A program made the translations under genes and the position numbers. Positions 1 through 7,845 of a DNA stretch of 37,358 nucleotides are shown here, in pieces (the stretch's first letter is position 1; each line of letters starts with the position of its first letter). Under the pieces are notes generated by a model that was not told where the DNA came from, searched no databases, and worked only from the letters and a program-made list of their open reading frames with translations. The DNA is taken from positions 1 to 37,358 of the forward strand of contig JAFGXQ010000074.1 in the NCBI GenBank assembly GCA_016936575.1. Direction: 5' to 3'. The DNA is from Deltaproteobacteria bacterium. Its GTDB lineage: Bacteria > Myxococcota_A > Polyangia > JAAYKL01.

Positions 1-1
1 C

Positions 2-30
2 ATCCCCCTTCCCCCCTTTTTAAGGGGGAT
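2..30. repeat. G/C-run inverted repeat at window edge
   Basis: ATCCCCCTT at 2-10 and AAGGGGGAT at 22-30 are perfect inverted copies of 9 bp around an 11-nt C-run/T-run spacer. It lies about 70 nt past the stop codon of the KamA-like gene, which reads towards it. It could act as a transcription end or be one unit of a dispersed intergenic repeat of the kind seen in many large bacterial genomes. The window edge hides its other side, so neither reading can be settled here. Confidence 0.5.
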
Positions 31-99
31 TATTGATGCTTTTCCCCAATTTTCTGTACATAAAAAGATGTGATGGATGATCAGACTCGAACCGCGGTT

Positions 100-2286
100 C
101 TACAGTTCAAGGTTGGTCATTGTATCGGTAATTTCAAAATCGTACTCCGGATACTCATAAATCTGAAATCGAGATTCAGTGTACCCGACCGAATATCCAT
201 ACAGACTGGCATATTCTTCAGGGTCGCCGCCCATCTCCTCAATTTGCTCCAGATATTCGGGAATAGACTTCGATTCGATGAAAACCACTTCCCCCATCTG
301 TTTGATAATCGGACTGTGCAAACGCGACCCGTCATGTTCAAATTCGAGAATACGCTGTCCGTAGCGGGTAATGCCAATCACGCGAAACGCCAGACTCTTT
401 CCGACGCCGGGCAGGTTACTGATATTGCGATCGGTCGCCAGAAACGGTAATTTCTCTTTTTTCATCGCACGGCCGAGCACATTCACCGCATTCTCAGGAG
501 ATTGGGCCACCTCGCAGATGTCTCTGGTCAGTTGCGAAGAAATGCGACCAAACACTTTCTCTTCTTCGGCTTCCTGTAAAATACGCGCAGCGGTCGAAAA
601 CAAGTGCTGGTTCTCCATGTATCCTTTCACCGAGAACGTGTAGTAGGGCAACACGCCGAGTTCGCTCATCACCTTTCGCAGTTTCGCCGTATGGCCGCGC
701 CTCGACGATGCTGCCGTGAATACATGTTGGTTCACCACCAGCCAACCCGCCTCCTGAAGCAATTCGATACCGCGTTTCACCTCGGGCGTTATTTCCATGG
801 CAGACTCAAAATGCGCCTGCACGACAAATTGCGTTATCCCGATGCGAAGCGCCTTTTCACGAAAGGCCGATAAAATATCACGCAATGCAGGCGTGATGCG
901 CTGCGGCAAATACGCGGGCAAGCGAGTGCCCAGACGAACCCGTTGAATTTCGGCGTATTTTTCACCGTTTTTCCGCTGTTTATTGCGTTCCTTTTTGCGT
1001 ATTGCCATATCGTATACCGCATCCAGAATACGCGTCAGGCTCTTATCGGTGTTCATCAGCGCGTCTCCACCGGTAATCAGAATATCCCGAAGCTGCGCAT
1101 CGTTCTCGAAATAGTCCATCAGCTCCACCAGCTTGTCTTTCCAGGCTTTTCGAGGCGCCAATTTTTCGAGATCGAAGTTGAGTTTTCCTTTTTGAAAATT
1201 GTACATACGCTGACACGATGTACACAATCCGCCGCAGGCGCGCCCTTTCGTGTTCGGAATCAGAATCGCCGCGTCCGGATACCGGCGATGAACATTGCCT
1301 CCGGGGGGCAACAGCCAACCGGCGGCGTTGGGTTTCCCTTCCTCGATTTTGTCTTCTTTTTCCCATGCGACAATCTGCCCGAACTCCTCGACCAGCGAAA
1401 TCGAATAAATCACATAATCCCGAACGGCCAAATCTGACGCGATAGCGAAGTCCGGCGTGCGAACGTTCAGGAGAGACGCGTAATACGGATTCACAAAAAA
1501 TGGAATCCCCGACTCTTTGGCCCTCTCCAGCAACGATACCGTATCCGGATCAAGAGATTCACCCAGCATCAGGTTCAACACCCGAGGGCTGCGCGCAGCG
1601 AATCGCAGGTGAAACAGATTGTCATTCCACCATTCCAACACCTTCAGATATTTCTGTTCACGGCTCATCCCCGGCTCAAATTTAAATTTGCTGTCACTCT
1701 TTTCACCGGAGTCCATCAAATCGATGATCACATGAATAATCCGATCGCGGTTTTCATTACGCAGTTCCACCACCCGAGGATCCAGCCCGGATGGATGTCG
1801 CGCCATCCATTGCCGTACCTTTTTCGCGCTCGGAAATTTGCGTTCTGTTCGGCCGGCAAACTGACGAAACAGTTCGAGCATATCTTTAAAGAAATCGGGC
1901 TTGGCACCGCCCGTGCCGCGATTGACCGCTAACCAGATCATCTCGATGGGGTTCGACACGGTTATCTCGCCGTGCTCATTCTGATCGACAAATTCCCTTC
2001 CCGCGTGGTCGATGTAGTCCAGAATGCGAACAGCTGCGTAGTCCTTCCACGACAGTTTCGAAAATTGTTCCCGCCATTTTTTTTCTTTCCGATAAAACCG
2101 AAGCGCTGCCGGAGAACTTTTTAATACCGCCAGCACCCAGTCTTTAACGCGGACCAATGCGTCAGTTGCGCTGCGGGAAGAACGCATGATTTCATTCAAA
2201 CGGGGATTTTCGTCTAACAGTTCATGTAACAGCACGTGAGATTTGGCACTAATTGCGATTTTGTCGAACATTTCTAGCGTAGACAT
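100..2286 (-). CDS. KamA-family radical SAM protein (lysine 2,3-aminomutase-like)
   Basis: Predicted PLP-dependent radical SAM enzyme of the lysine 2,3-aminomutase (KamA) family, 728 aa. The [4Fe-4S]/SAM cysteines are C351, C355 and C358 (CGGLCTSC). ITGGDALM and GTRLPAYLPQRIT match the SAM and substrate regions of KamA/EpmB enzymes. PGVGKS places a likely PLP lysine at about K630. About 320 residues precede the radical SAM core, and classical aminomutases are only about 400-470 aa, so this is a long-form variant; the extension has no motif I recognise. Substrate is unknown: neither lysine metabolism genes nor an EF-P gene lie nearby. It follows cdaR by 36 nt on the same strand, so it may be the last gene of the folP-cdaA-cdaR unit. 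Family assignment is solid, reaction is inferred. Confidence 0.9.
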   Translation of the reverse strand: MSTLEMFDKIAISAKSHVLLHELLDENPRLNEIMRSSRSATDALVRVKDWVLAVLKSSPAALRFYRKEKKWREQFSKLSWKDYAAVRILDYIDHAGREFVDQNEHGEITVSNPIEMIWLAVNRGTGGAKPDFFKDMLELFRQFAGRTERKFPSAKKVRQWMARHPSGLDPRVVELRNENRDRIIHVIIDLMDSGEKSDSKFKFEPGMSREQKYLKVLEWWNDNLFHLRFAARSPRVLNLMLGESLDPDTVSLLERAKESGIPFFVNPYYASLLNVRTPDFAIASDLAVRDYVIYSISLVEEFGQIVAWEKEDKIEEGKPNAAGWLLPPGGNVHRRYPDAAILIPNTKGRACGGLCTSCQRMYNFQKGKLNFDLEKLAPRKAWKDKLVELMDYFENDAQLRDILITGGDALMNTDKSLTRILDAVYDMAIRKKERNKQRKNGEKYAEIQRVRLGTRLPAYLPQRITPALRDILSAFREKALRIGITQFVVQAHFESAMEITPEVKRGIELLQEAGWLVVNQHVFTAASSRRGHTAKLRKVMSELGVLPYYTFSVKGYMENQHLFSTAARILQEAEEEKVFGRISSQLTRDICEVAQSPENAVNVLGRAMKKEKLPFLATDRNISNLPGVGKSLAFRVIGITRYGQRILEFEHDGSRLHSPIIKQMGEVVFIESKSIPEYLEQIEEMGGDPEEYASLYGYSVGYTESRFQIYEYPEYDFEITDTMTNLEL

Positions 2287-2322
2287 GATTCCACTTTCAG
2301 CTTTCGAATGGTTCAGGAGGAG

Positions 2323-3288
2323 TCAGTTCAGGATTTCGAGCTCAACAAAAGACGGGACGATCGTTTTCACTTCAATATCTTCAGGCAGGCCCTCAATCTT
2401 AATGGGCACCCGATGTTTCCCGGGTTTTCCCAACTGGACATCATCCGTCGTCACCATGGGAGAAATCACAGATGGGTCCAATCTGTCAAGGGATAACTGG
2501 GGGCCGGTCAAAGAGACCGCAACCTCGGAAGGGGTTATCTGCATGGCTTTTTCGCCGTCTGCCGCATTTTTTATCAGCAACCCGGCAATCATTCGCTGAC
2601 CACGTTTCTGGACTACTTTAAACGTTACGCGAAATTTATCTTGCGTGTATTCCAACCCTTCAATGGGAATCAGCGGTACTTCTTCGGAATACGGACCCAA
2701 ATCAATACTGTCGATACCAACTTCCTGGGTGGTCAGCGATGTGACGGAACGAATCACCGACGCCGGACCGGTGGCAATCACCGACGACGGAATCACCTCA
2801 GGCGGTTTCTCAAATTCGGTTCCCTCTTTCAGGCGCCCGACGGTTTTTATTTTGATGGGCAGTCGTCTGGATTCGAGTTTCTCCGTGCGGATGGAAACCG
2901 CTTCGGGATTGATATCCACCACTTCAACCCCGTCGAAATTAAACATCTCGGGCTCAAAGAAAAACGTAGACATGCCGGGACGGGTACGGTTGCTCAAATC
3001 CATTTTCACCAGATGGCTGGCTTCGTTTTTAATATCATTCACAATTGACCGACGCCCGCGAATATGCACCCGGACCGCGTTAATCGGTTTGTTAGTCAGC
3101 ACTAGTCCCGATCCTTTTTTGGGATACACCACCTCGACTTCGACATCTACCCACCGTTGCACCTTCTCCTGGGCCCGCACTGCGATAAACAGCCCCAGCG
3201 TGATTACCAGCGCCAGAAGTTTCAATCCCTTGTTTTCAGAGAACGCTTTTTTGATAAAGGTTTCAACCTGTTTACCCGAAATTTTCAC
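2323..3288 (-). CDS. cdaR: YbbR-domain membrane protein, CdaA regulator
   Basis: 321 aa with one N-terminal membrane helix (about residues 22-38, LKLLALVITLGLFIAV) followed by repeated beta-rich YbbR-type segments predicted outside the membrane. YbbR proteins (CdaR) bind and modulate the membrane diadenylate cyclase CdaA, and the gene sits directly behind cdaA, which is the conserved order. The start codon is GTG at 3288, overlapping the cdaA stop by 4 nt (GTGA), so the two are probably translationally coupled. The short lysine-rich cytoplasmic N terminus and the single helix agree with the family. Function is inferred from family and neighbourhood; sequence conservation in YbbR domains is low. 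Confidence 0.88.
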   Translation of the reverse strand: MKISGKQVETFIKKAFSENKGLKLLALVITLGLFIAVRAQEKVQRWVDVEVEVVYPKKGSGLVLTNKPINAVRVHIRGRRSIVNDIKNEASHLVKMDLSNRTRPGMSTFFFEPEMFNFDGVEVVDINPEAVSIRTEKLESRRLPIKIKTVGRLKEGTEFEKPPEVIPSSVIATGPASVIRSVTSLTTQEVGIDSIDLGPYSEEVPLIPIEGLEYTQDKFRVTFKVVQKRGQRMIAGLLIKNAADGEKAMQITPSEVAVSLTGPQLSLDRLDPSVISPMVTTDDVQLGKPGKHRVPIKIEGLPEDIEVKTIVPSFVELEILN

Positions 3289-4220
3289 TTCGCCCCCTCC
3301 CTTTCCGCTTTCGTTTCGGCTTCTGCATCCCCAGCAGTGTTTTCCTGCGTATCTGTGTCCACGGGAGCATCGTCAGCATCAGATTCAAGCGCTGCTTCGG
3401 CATGGCCGGCTTTAACCAGCTCTTTCTCGGTTTCTTCGGTGCCGTTTTTGTCAGAAGTGAACAGGGCCAGCAACTCTTTGCGCAGCCCGGTCGCATCTAA
3501 ATCCGTAACGATTTTGCCGCTATGACAAACCGAAATCGTGCCGCGTTCCTCAGATACAACCACCGCGACCGCATCGGTCTGTTCTGTGATTCCCAGCCCC
3601 GCGCGATGCCGCGTTCCCAGATTTTTTTCCAGATGCGTGTTGGTGGAAAGAGGCAGAAAGCTGCCCGCTTCGCGAATTTGAAAATTGCGTATAATCGCCG
3701 CACCATCATGAAGCGGGTTTTCCATCATCGGAATAAAAATTGTGTACAACAATTCTTTGGTGATGTTGGAATCGAGCCTCACGCCGGGTTCCAGAATGAA
3801 TTCATCGAGCCGGGCTTCCCGTTCAAATACGATGAGTGCACCGATTTTCTTTTTCGTCATCATCACCGCCGCCTTGGCCACTTCTTCGATGATGGCCGTT
3901 TCCTTGGCCTTTGAAAACCATGCGAATTTCCCGAAGCGCACCAATGCACGACGAATGTCGTCCTGGAATATGATCAGTGTGAAAATCACCACTACCGACA
4001 TAAATTGATCGAGCAGCATATAGGTTGTGGCAAAACCCAACTGACGACTGAAGGTATACAGCAGTACCAGTAACAACAGGCCTACCGCCATGGGAACCGT
4101 ACGCGTCCCGCGAACCAAGCGCAATGAGATATAGACCAGGTAGTAAACAATGATTAAATCAATCAGTGAAACCCAGATTTCGCCTGTATCCTCAACAATA
4201 TTCTGAAAAAAATCACCCAT
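3285..4220 (-). CDS. cdaA: Diadenylate cyclase (c-di-AMP synthase)
   Basis: Makes cyclic di-AMP from two ATP. The N terminus has about three membrane helices (residues 13-95), then the DisA_N/DAC domain with its two signature motifs, DGA at 172-174 and RHR at 204-206. Both are intact, so the enzyme should be active. A tail of about 50 residues rich in Ala, Asp and Glu follows the catalytic domain; it is low-complexity and looks like a linker, not a domain. The start overlaps the folP 3' end by 8 nt and the stop overlaps cdaR by 4 nt. In many bacteria cdaA-cdaR is followed by glmM; here the next gene is a radical SAM enzyme. c-di-AMP usually controls potassium and osmolyte balance and the cell wall. 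Confidence 0.95.
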   Translation of the reverse strand: MGDFFQNIVEDTGEIWVSLIDLIIVYYLVYISLRLVRGTRTVPMAVGLLLLVLLYTFSRQLGFATTYMLLDQFMSVVVIFTLIIFQDDIRRALVRFGKFAWFSKAKETAIIEEVAKAAVMMTKKKIGALIVFEREARLDEFILEPGVRLDSNITKELLYTIFIPMMENPLHDGAAIIRNFQIREAGSFLPLSTNTHLEKNLGTRHRAGLGITEQTDAVAVVVSEERGTISVCHSGKIVTDLDATGLRKELLALFTSDKNGTEETEKELVKAGHAEAALESDADDAPVDTDTQENTAGDAEAETKAEREGAK

Positions 4221-5043
4221 CGGAGTCCTCTGCCAGCTGGTTTTCTCGAATCAACGCACTAATATCTGCCGTCTGTTTCATTAAGGAAATATCATGAACC
4301 CGCACCGCATGCGCGCCCAGAAACACCGAAATCGACACCGCCGCCGCGGTCCCGCCGATGCGATCATTCACGCCGGCGCCGGTGTATGCGCCGATAAACG
4401 ATTTCCGAGACGGTCCGGTCAGCACAGGATATCCGCATGCAACCAGCTCCCGGGTGCCCGCAATCAGCGATAGATTCTGCGCGGCGGTCTTGGCAAATCC
4501 AATACCGGGGTCCAACCATATTCGATTTTCCGGCACCCCACATTGTACAGCTGTCGCCACTGCCTGCAGCAATTCCGAAATGACATCTCGCACCACATGG
4601 CTATAGCCGATTTCGTGTTGCATATCTTTGGGCCGCTTTCGAGAATGCATGAGCACTAATGTCGCGTCGTGTTTCGCCGCCACATCGGCAAGTGCAGTAT
4701 CGTAGCGAAGCATGGACACGTCGTTCACCATCGACGCGCCTGCCGTCAGCGCGGCATCGGCAACCTGCGGTTTTGTGGTATCCACCGAAATTTTTACATC
4801 CATTCGAGAGGAGATGGCCTCGATCACCGGAACCACCCGGTTCAATTCCTCTTCATCGCTCACAAAATCACTCCCGGGACGGGTGGATTCCCCTCCCACA
4901 TCGATAATATGGGCACCTGACGCAACCATCTTTTTCGCATGAGCCAATGCCGCATTCACCGATGTGAATTGCCCGCCGTCCGAAAACGAATCCGGCGTAA
5001 CATTGAGGATTCCCATAATCTGAGTTGTTGATTGTGTGATCAT
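4213..5043 (-). CDS. folP: Dihydropteroate synthase
   Basis: Condenses para-aminobenzoate with 6-hydroxymethyl-dihydropterin diphosphate in folate synthesis (cytoplasmic TIM barrel). Signature motifs are GILNVTPDSFSDGG near the N terminus, GGESTRPGS, and NDVSM; the C-terminal part has GPSRKSFIG and ends with VRVHD, as in the family. I chose the ATG at 5043 (276 aa), not the one 27 nt upstream, because AAGGG lies at a good distance before it and the family starts close to the first motif. The gene overlaps cdaA by 8 nt. The folP-cdaA order is common in bacteria that make c-di-AMP. Confidence 0.95.
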   Translation of the reverse strand: MITQSTTQIMGILNVTPDSFSDGGQFTSVNAALAHAKKMVASGAHIIDVGGESTRPGSDFVSDEEELNRVVPVIEAISSRMDVKISVDTTKPQVADAALTAGASMVNDVSMLRYDTALADVAAKHDATLVLMHSRKRPKDMQHEIGYSHVVRDVISELLQAVATAVQCGVPENRIWLDPGIGFAKTAAQNLSLIAGTRELVACGYPVLTGPSRKSFIGAYTGAGVNDRIGGTAAAVSISVFLGAHAVRVHDISLMKQTADISALIRENQLAEDSDG

Positions 5044-5071
5044 ATCGTTACCCTTTTTGCAATGATACATA

Positions 5072-5085
5072 TATTGATATCAATA
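5072..5085. promoter_or_regulatory. Perfect 14-bp palindrome upstream of folP
   Basis: TATTGATATCAATA is a perfect palindrome lying about 30 nt before the preferred folP start, in an AT-rich stretch. Its position fits an operator for the folP-cdaA-cdaR unit. The core TTGATATCAA lacks the 4-nt spacer of an FNR box (TTGAT-N4-ATCAA), so I do not name a regulator. Confidence 0.3.
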
Positions 5086-5125
5086 ATAAAATAAATGCAC
5101 TTTCTTTTATTTTCGGAGTAAGGCT

Positions 5126-5179
5126 GGCGAACACAGCGTTCATCTGATAAACGCGAGAGACACGCAGACCTCGTTCGCC
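5126..5179 (+). other. Nested inverted repeats in the folP / transglycosylase spacer
   Basis: GGCGAAC at 5126-5132 pairs with GTTCGCC at 5173-5179, enclosing a second hairpin GCGTT (5136-5140) / AACGC (5150-5154). Six Ts begin about 10 nt after the outer stem on the plus strand. The spacer between the divergent folP and transglycosylase genes is about 208 bp, and this structured part is its most GC-rich block. It could be a leader RNA of the transglycosylase gene, a small RNA, or a regulator site. I could not match it to a known riboswitch. Confidence 0.3.
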
Positions 5180-5201
5180 GACGAAACGATTTTTTGAATA
5201 A

Positions 5202-5213
5202 TTTACGCGTAAA
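5202..5213. promoter_or_regulatory. Perfect 12-bp palindrome upstream of transglycosylase
   Basis: TTTACGCGTAAA is a perfect palindrome about 40 nt before the transglycosylase ATG, directly after a possible -35 element TTGAAT (5195-5200). Position and symmetry suggest an operator; no regulator is identifiable. Confidence 0.3.
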
Positions 5214-5251
5214 CTGGATCTAAGAAAAAGAATAAGGTTAGAATTAATTTC

Positions 5252-5890
5252 ATGCGTTTAAACACCCATATCGCTTTTTTAATTTTTATTCTTCTCGTTT
5301 TCGGTACATCCGCAGTGGTCGCCAATATTTATTCGTATACCGACAAGGACGGAACCACACATTTCACCAACATGGCCCCGAATGGTACCCAAAAGGGGCG
5401 ATACAAACTGTACATGAAAACCCCGGAGCAACGCCAGGCACGACCGGGCGTCACGCCGGTGGCTGCGCGGGATACTGATCCCGCCCGTTACACCCGCTAT
5501 GATGCGTCTATTAAACTGGCCTCCCACACTCATTCCATTCCTGAAGCGTTTATTCGTGCGGTGATCAGAGTGGAGTCCGATTACGACCCTAGGGTGGTTT
5601 CGGTAGCCGGGGCGCAGGGATTGATGCAGTTGATGCCGGCTACCGCGAAACGGATGGGGTGCAGCAATTCCTTTGACCCGCATCAGAATATTATGGGCGG
5701 CACCCGATATTTGCGGCATCTGGCCAACCTGTTCAATGGCGACATGGTGCTCACGATTGCCGGGTATCACGCGGGGGAAGGCGCGGTGCGCAAATACAGC
5801 GGCGTGCCGCCGTACAAATCCACTCACGGTTACATCAGCAAAGTGCTGAAATACTATTACCATTTCAAAAAAAAATACGGCACCCAGTAG
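5252..5890 (+). CDS. Lytic transglycosylase, SLT family with DUF4124 N terminus
   Basis: 212 aa exported murein hydrolase. Residues 1-24 form a signal peptide; residues 26-55 match the DUF4124 pattern (YSYTDKDGTTHFTN), found at the start of many periplasmic proteins. Residues 80-205 are a Slt/MltC-type goose-lysozyme fold: IRVESDYD carries the catalytic Glu at E108, then GLMQLMPATA and YHAGEGAVRKY. All core motifs are present, so activity (non-hydrolytic cleavage giving 1,6-anhydro-muramyl ends) is expected. It is divergent from the folP-cdaA operon and ends 9 nt before the convergent gene. A role near c-di-AMP-controlled wall homeostasis is only suggested by proximity. Confidence 0.92.
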   Translation: MRLNTHIAFLIFILLVFGTSAVVANIYSYTDKDGTTHFTNMAPNGTQKGRYKLYMKTPEQRQARPGVTPVAARDTDPARYTRYDASIKLASHTHSIPEAFIRAVIRVESDYDPRVVSVAGAQGLMQLMPATAKRMGCSNSFDPHQNIMGGTRYLRHLANLFNGDMVLTIAGYHAGEGAVRKYSGVPPYKSTHGYISKVLKYYYHFKKKYGTQ

Positions 5891-5899
5891 CCGACCGTT

Positions 5900-6340
5900 T
5901 TATTCGGTTTCGCGGTCCTCAAATCCAACGGCGACACAAAGCACCATCATAACCAGTCCCACCAGCCAGGCAGTCCCCGCATACCGCGCCGCATGAACGG
6001 TGCTTATATCCAAGCGCCCTTCCCCACCCAGCAACTGTCCCCAGTGCCCCCAGTAATTACCCAATAAATCGACCAGTTCCGAAATCGCAATATAAGCGAA
6101 TAATCCGCACACGAGCATACGGCCCAGTGCCGCGGGCCAGGAATTTTTCAGAAACCAGGCAACACTGAAGTTTATCGCATAAACTCCGAGAAGAATGAGC
6201 AACCACTGCCGCGCGCCATGCACCATTTGGGAAGGTACATCGTGCACATTGGCGCCCAAAAAATAAATCGCAATCGCGCCGACAGGAAACATCAATAAAA
6301 CCGGTATTTTATTTGCGAGTGTCATTTTCAGCTGCTCCAT
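5900..6340 (-). CDS. Small integral membrane protein, unknown function
   Basis: 146 aa with four predicted membrane helices, roughly residues 12-30, 43-62, 68-90 and 120-140, joined by short loops. The loop between helices 3 and 4 is Trp- and Gly-rich (NYWGHWGQLLGGEG). I do not recognise the family. It ends on a TAA 9 nt from the stop of the convergent transglycosylase gene and is divergent from the SH3-domain gene, with a 103-nt spacer between. Its coding status rests on the clean helix pattern, its use of free space and the absence of a better frame. Confidence 0.7.
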   Translation of the reverse strand: MEQLKMTLANKIPVLLMFPVGAIAIYFLGANVHDVPSQMVHGARQWLLILLGVYAINFSVAWFLKNSWPAALGRMLVCGLFAYIAISELVDLLGNYWGHWGQLLGGEGRLDISTVHAARYAGTAWLVGLVMMVLCVAVGFEDRETE

Positions 6341-6443
6341 AACGAACGTTCTCTGTTTTCTTTACCACATTCCACTTAATCTTGAACAAAAAGAATAATG
6401 TTGGTAAGCACAAGCAGTAAATCGTACCGTAACAGGAAAGATT

Positions 6444-7364
6444 ATGGAGAACAAATTACCCATACCGAAACCGACGAAAGAAAAAAACGCGACCGGTGAA
6501 ATTGCAAAAGTGCTGATTCTCGCTGTGATTTCGTTCATCGCGGGGTTTGCATTAATTTTCTTTTTTCTGCGTCCGTCCGGGCCGGATGTCGCCCCTGACG
6601 AGTTGCCGTCCACCGAGTCCAACGGTCAGGCAGTTGCTGACACCCCCGATACGCCGGCGGCGGGGACCGCACCCAAATCCGCCGTGGAAACCGTATCTCC
6701 CGGCGAAACTCCCGACGGCGTCACCCAGCCTTCCGAACCGCATTACCTGAAATGCTGGGACAAAACCGGTATTGAAAACGACGGCGCGGAATGCGATCGG
6801 TTACTTAAACTCGAAAACCGGTTCACCGAGCGACTGTACGTGGTAAATGAGTGCAAAACCGCCGAAGCGGGAGAAGCGGCTGATGGTAAGCTGGTCGTTG
6901 CCTGCGAAGTGAATTTCGATACGCAGTCGATTAGTTTCTGGCACGGCGCGGCGTCAGATATACGAAACGCATCTGATATTGGCGATTGTCTGCGAAATAA
7001 ACTGGCCGGACTGCCGCTGGAAGCCATCGACCACGAATTTTCGCGGTATCGAATTTATTTCGGCGTTCAATTCGGTGTAGCGGCTCCCGCGGTCGCGGCA
7101 GGCAGCGAGGCGGCGGAATCCGATGGAGACAATGAAATGTCGTTTGCAGAAGGACCGACCGCACCGCCCGAAGGCAAAGGTCGACTGGTGAACGTGGCGA
7201 AAGATAGGGTTCGCGTACGTCGGTCACCCGTCGATGGCGAGGTATTCGGCAAAATCAGCACCGGAAATAAAGTACGATTGTTGAAACAGGAAAACGGCTG
7301 GTGTCACATCGTCACTCCGAACAACAACGAAGGCTGGATGATCTGCAGTGCGCTTGAACTCTAA
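6444..7364 (+). CDS. Membrane-anchored protein with C-terminal bacterial SH3 domain
   Basis: 306 aa. A short cytoplasmic lysine-rich head precedes one membrane helix at about residues 22-42, so the protein is a periplasmic type II anchor. A Pro/Thr/Glu-rich spacer (45-95) leads to a globular part (about 96-215) with several cysteines and a C.....C pattern around KCWDKTGIENDGAEC. The last about 65 residues (KGRLVNVAKDRVRVRRSP to the end) are a bacterial SH3 (SH3b) domain with the typical NVR-SP and GWCHI blocks, a fold often binding peptidoglycan stem peptides. AGGAAAG sits just before the ATG. The 3' end overlaps the next gene by 17 nt, suggesting an operon. The middle domain is unidentified. 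Confidence 0.8.
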   Translation: MENKLPIPKPTKEKNATGEIAKVLILAVISFIAGFALIFFFLRPSGPDVAPDELPSTESNGQAVADTPDTPAAGTAPKSAVETVSPGETPDGVTQPSEPHYLKCWDKTGIENDGAECDRLLKLENRFTERLYVVNECKTAEAGEAADGKLVVACEVNFDTQSISFWHGAASDIRNASDIGDCLRNKLAGLPLEAIDHEFSRYRIYFGVQFGVAAPAVAAGSEAAESDGDNEMSFAEGPTAPPEGKGRLVNVAKDRVRVRRSPVDGEVFGKISTGNKVRLLKQENGWCHIVTPNNNEGWMICSALEL

Positions 7365-7818
7365 TCGGCTGTTTTCAGCGGTACTGATTGCAGCGCTGGG
7401 CGGCACCGCCGGTTGTGAAAGCGACGAGGATGTGCAGCGTCGTGAATTTATACAACTGGAAGCCGCGCTGCATTCCATATCTGCCCATGAAGACCCCAAT
7501 TGGGAAACGAACCTGAAACAGGCTGAGGCCATTTCCATCGGGCACCCTCGAATTCGCGAACTGCAGTTGCTTTGTGTGTCTGCCTACAAACAGTACGCAG
7601 ACGGGATGAAACGACTGGAAGAGAGCGAAAAGAAAATTAAAGCACTTGAAGCGGCCCTTGAAAATAAAGACATCACGAATATTGCGCTGAAACATCGAGA
7701 AGCACAGACGGCGGTCGAAGCCACCACGGCGCATCTGAAACAGGCCGAAACGTTTATTGACCAGTGCACAGACATGAGGCGAAATTTGCAGCAGAAATTG
7801 GGCGTCATTGTGAAATAA
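7348..7818 (+). CDS. Small coiled-coil lipoprotein, unknown function
   Basis: 156 aa starting on GTG at 7348, inside the 3' end of the preceding gene. The first 23 residues are a signal peptide ending GGTAGC, a slightly atypical lipobox with the acylated Cys at residue 23. Residues about 90-150 have heptad-like Leu/Ala/Ile spacing with many Lys and Glu (coiled coil). No enzyme motif is visible. Overlap with the SH3-domain gene and the 27-nt gap to the glutaredoxin lipoprotein suggest the three are co-expressed envelope proteins. Function unknown. Confidence 0.72.
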   Translation: MRLNSNRLFSAVLIAALGGTAGCESDEDVQRREFIQLEAALHSISAHEDPNWETNLKQAEAISIGHPRIRELQLLCVSAYKQYADGMKRLEESEKKIKALEAALENKDITNIALKHREAQTAVEATTAHLKQAETFIDQCTDMRRNLQQKLGVIVK

Positions 7819-7845
7819 TCTCATTGCTCGCCTGTTCATTAACAT

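Noticed and set aside
5126..5196. Possible c-di-AMP or c-di-GMP riboswitch next to the cdaA operon
   Set aside because: The nested stem is real, but I see neither the conserved core of ydaO-type nor of GEMM-type riboswitches. Kept only as an unassigned structure.
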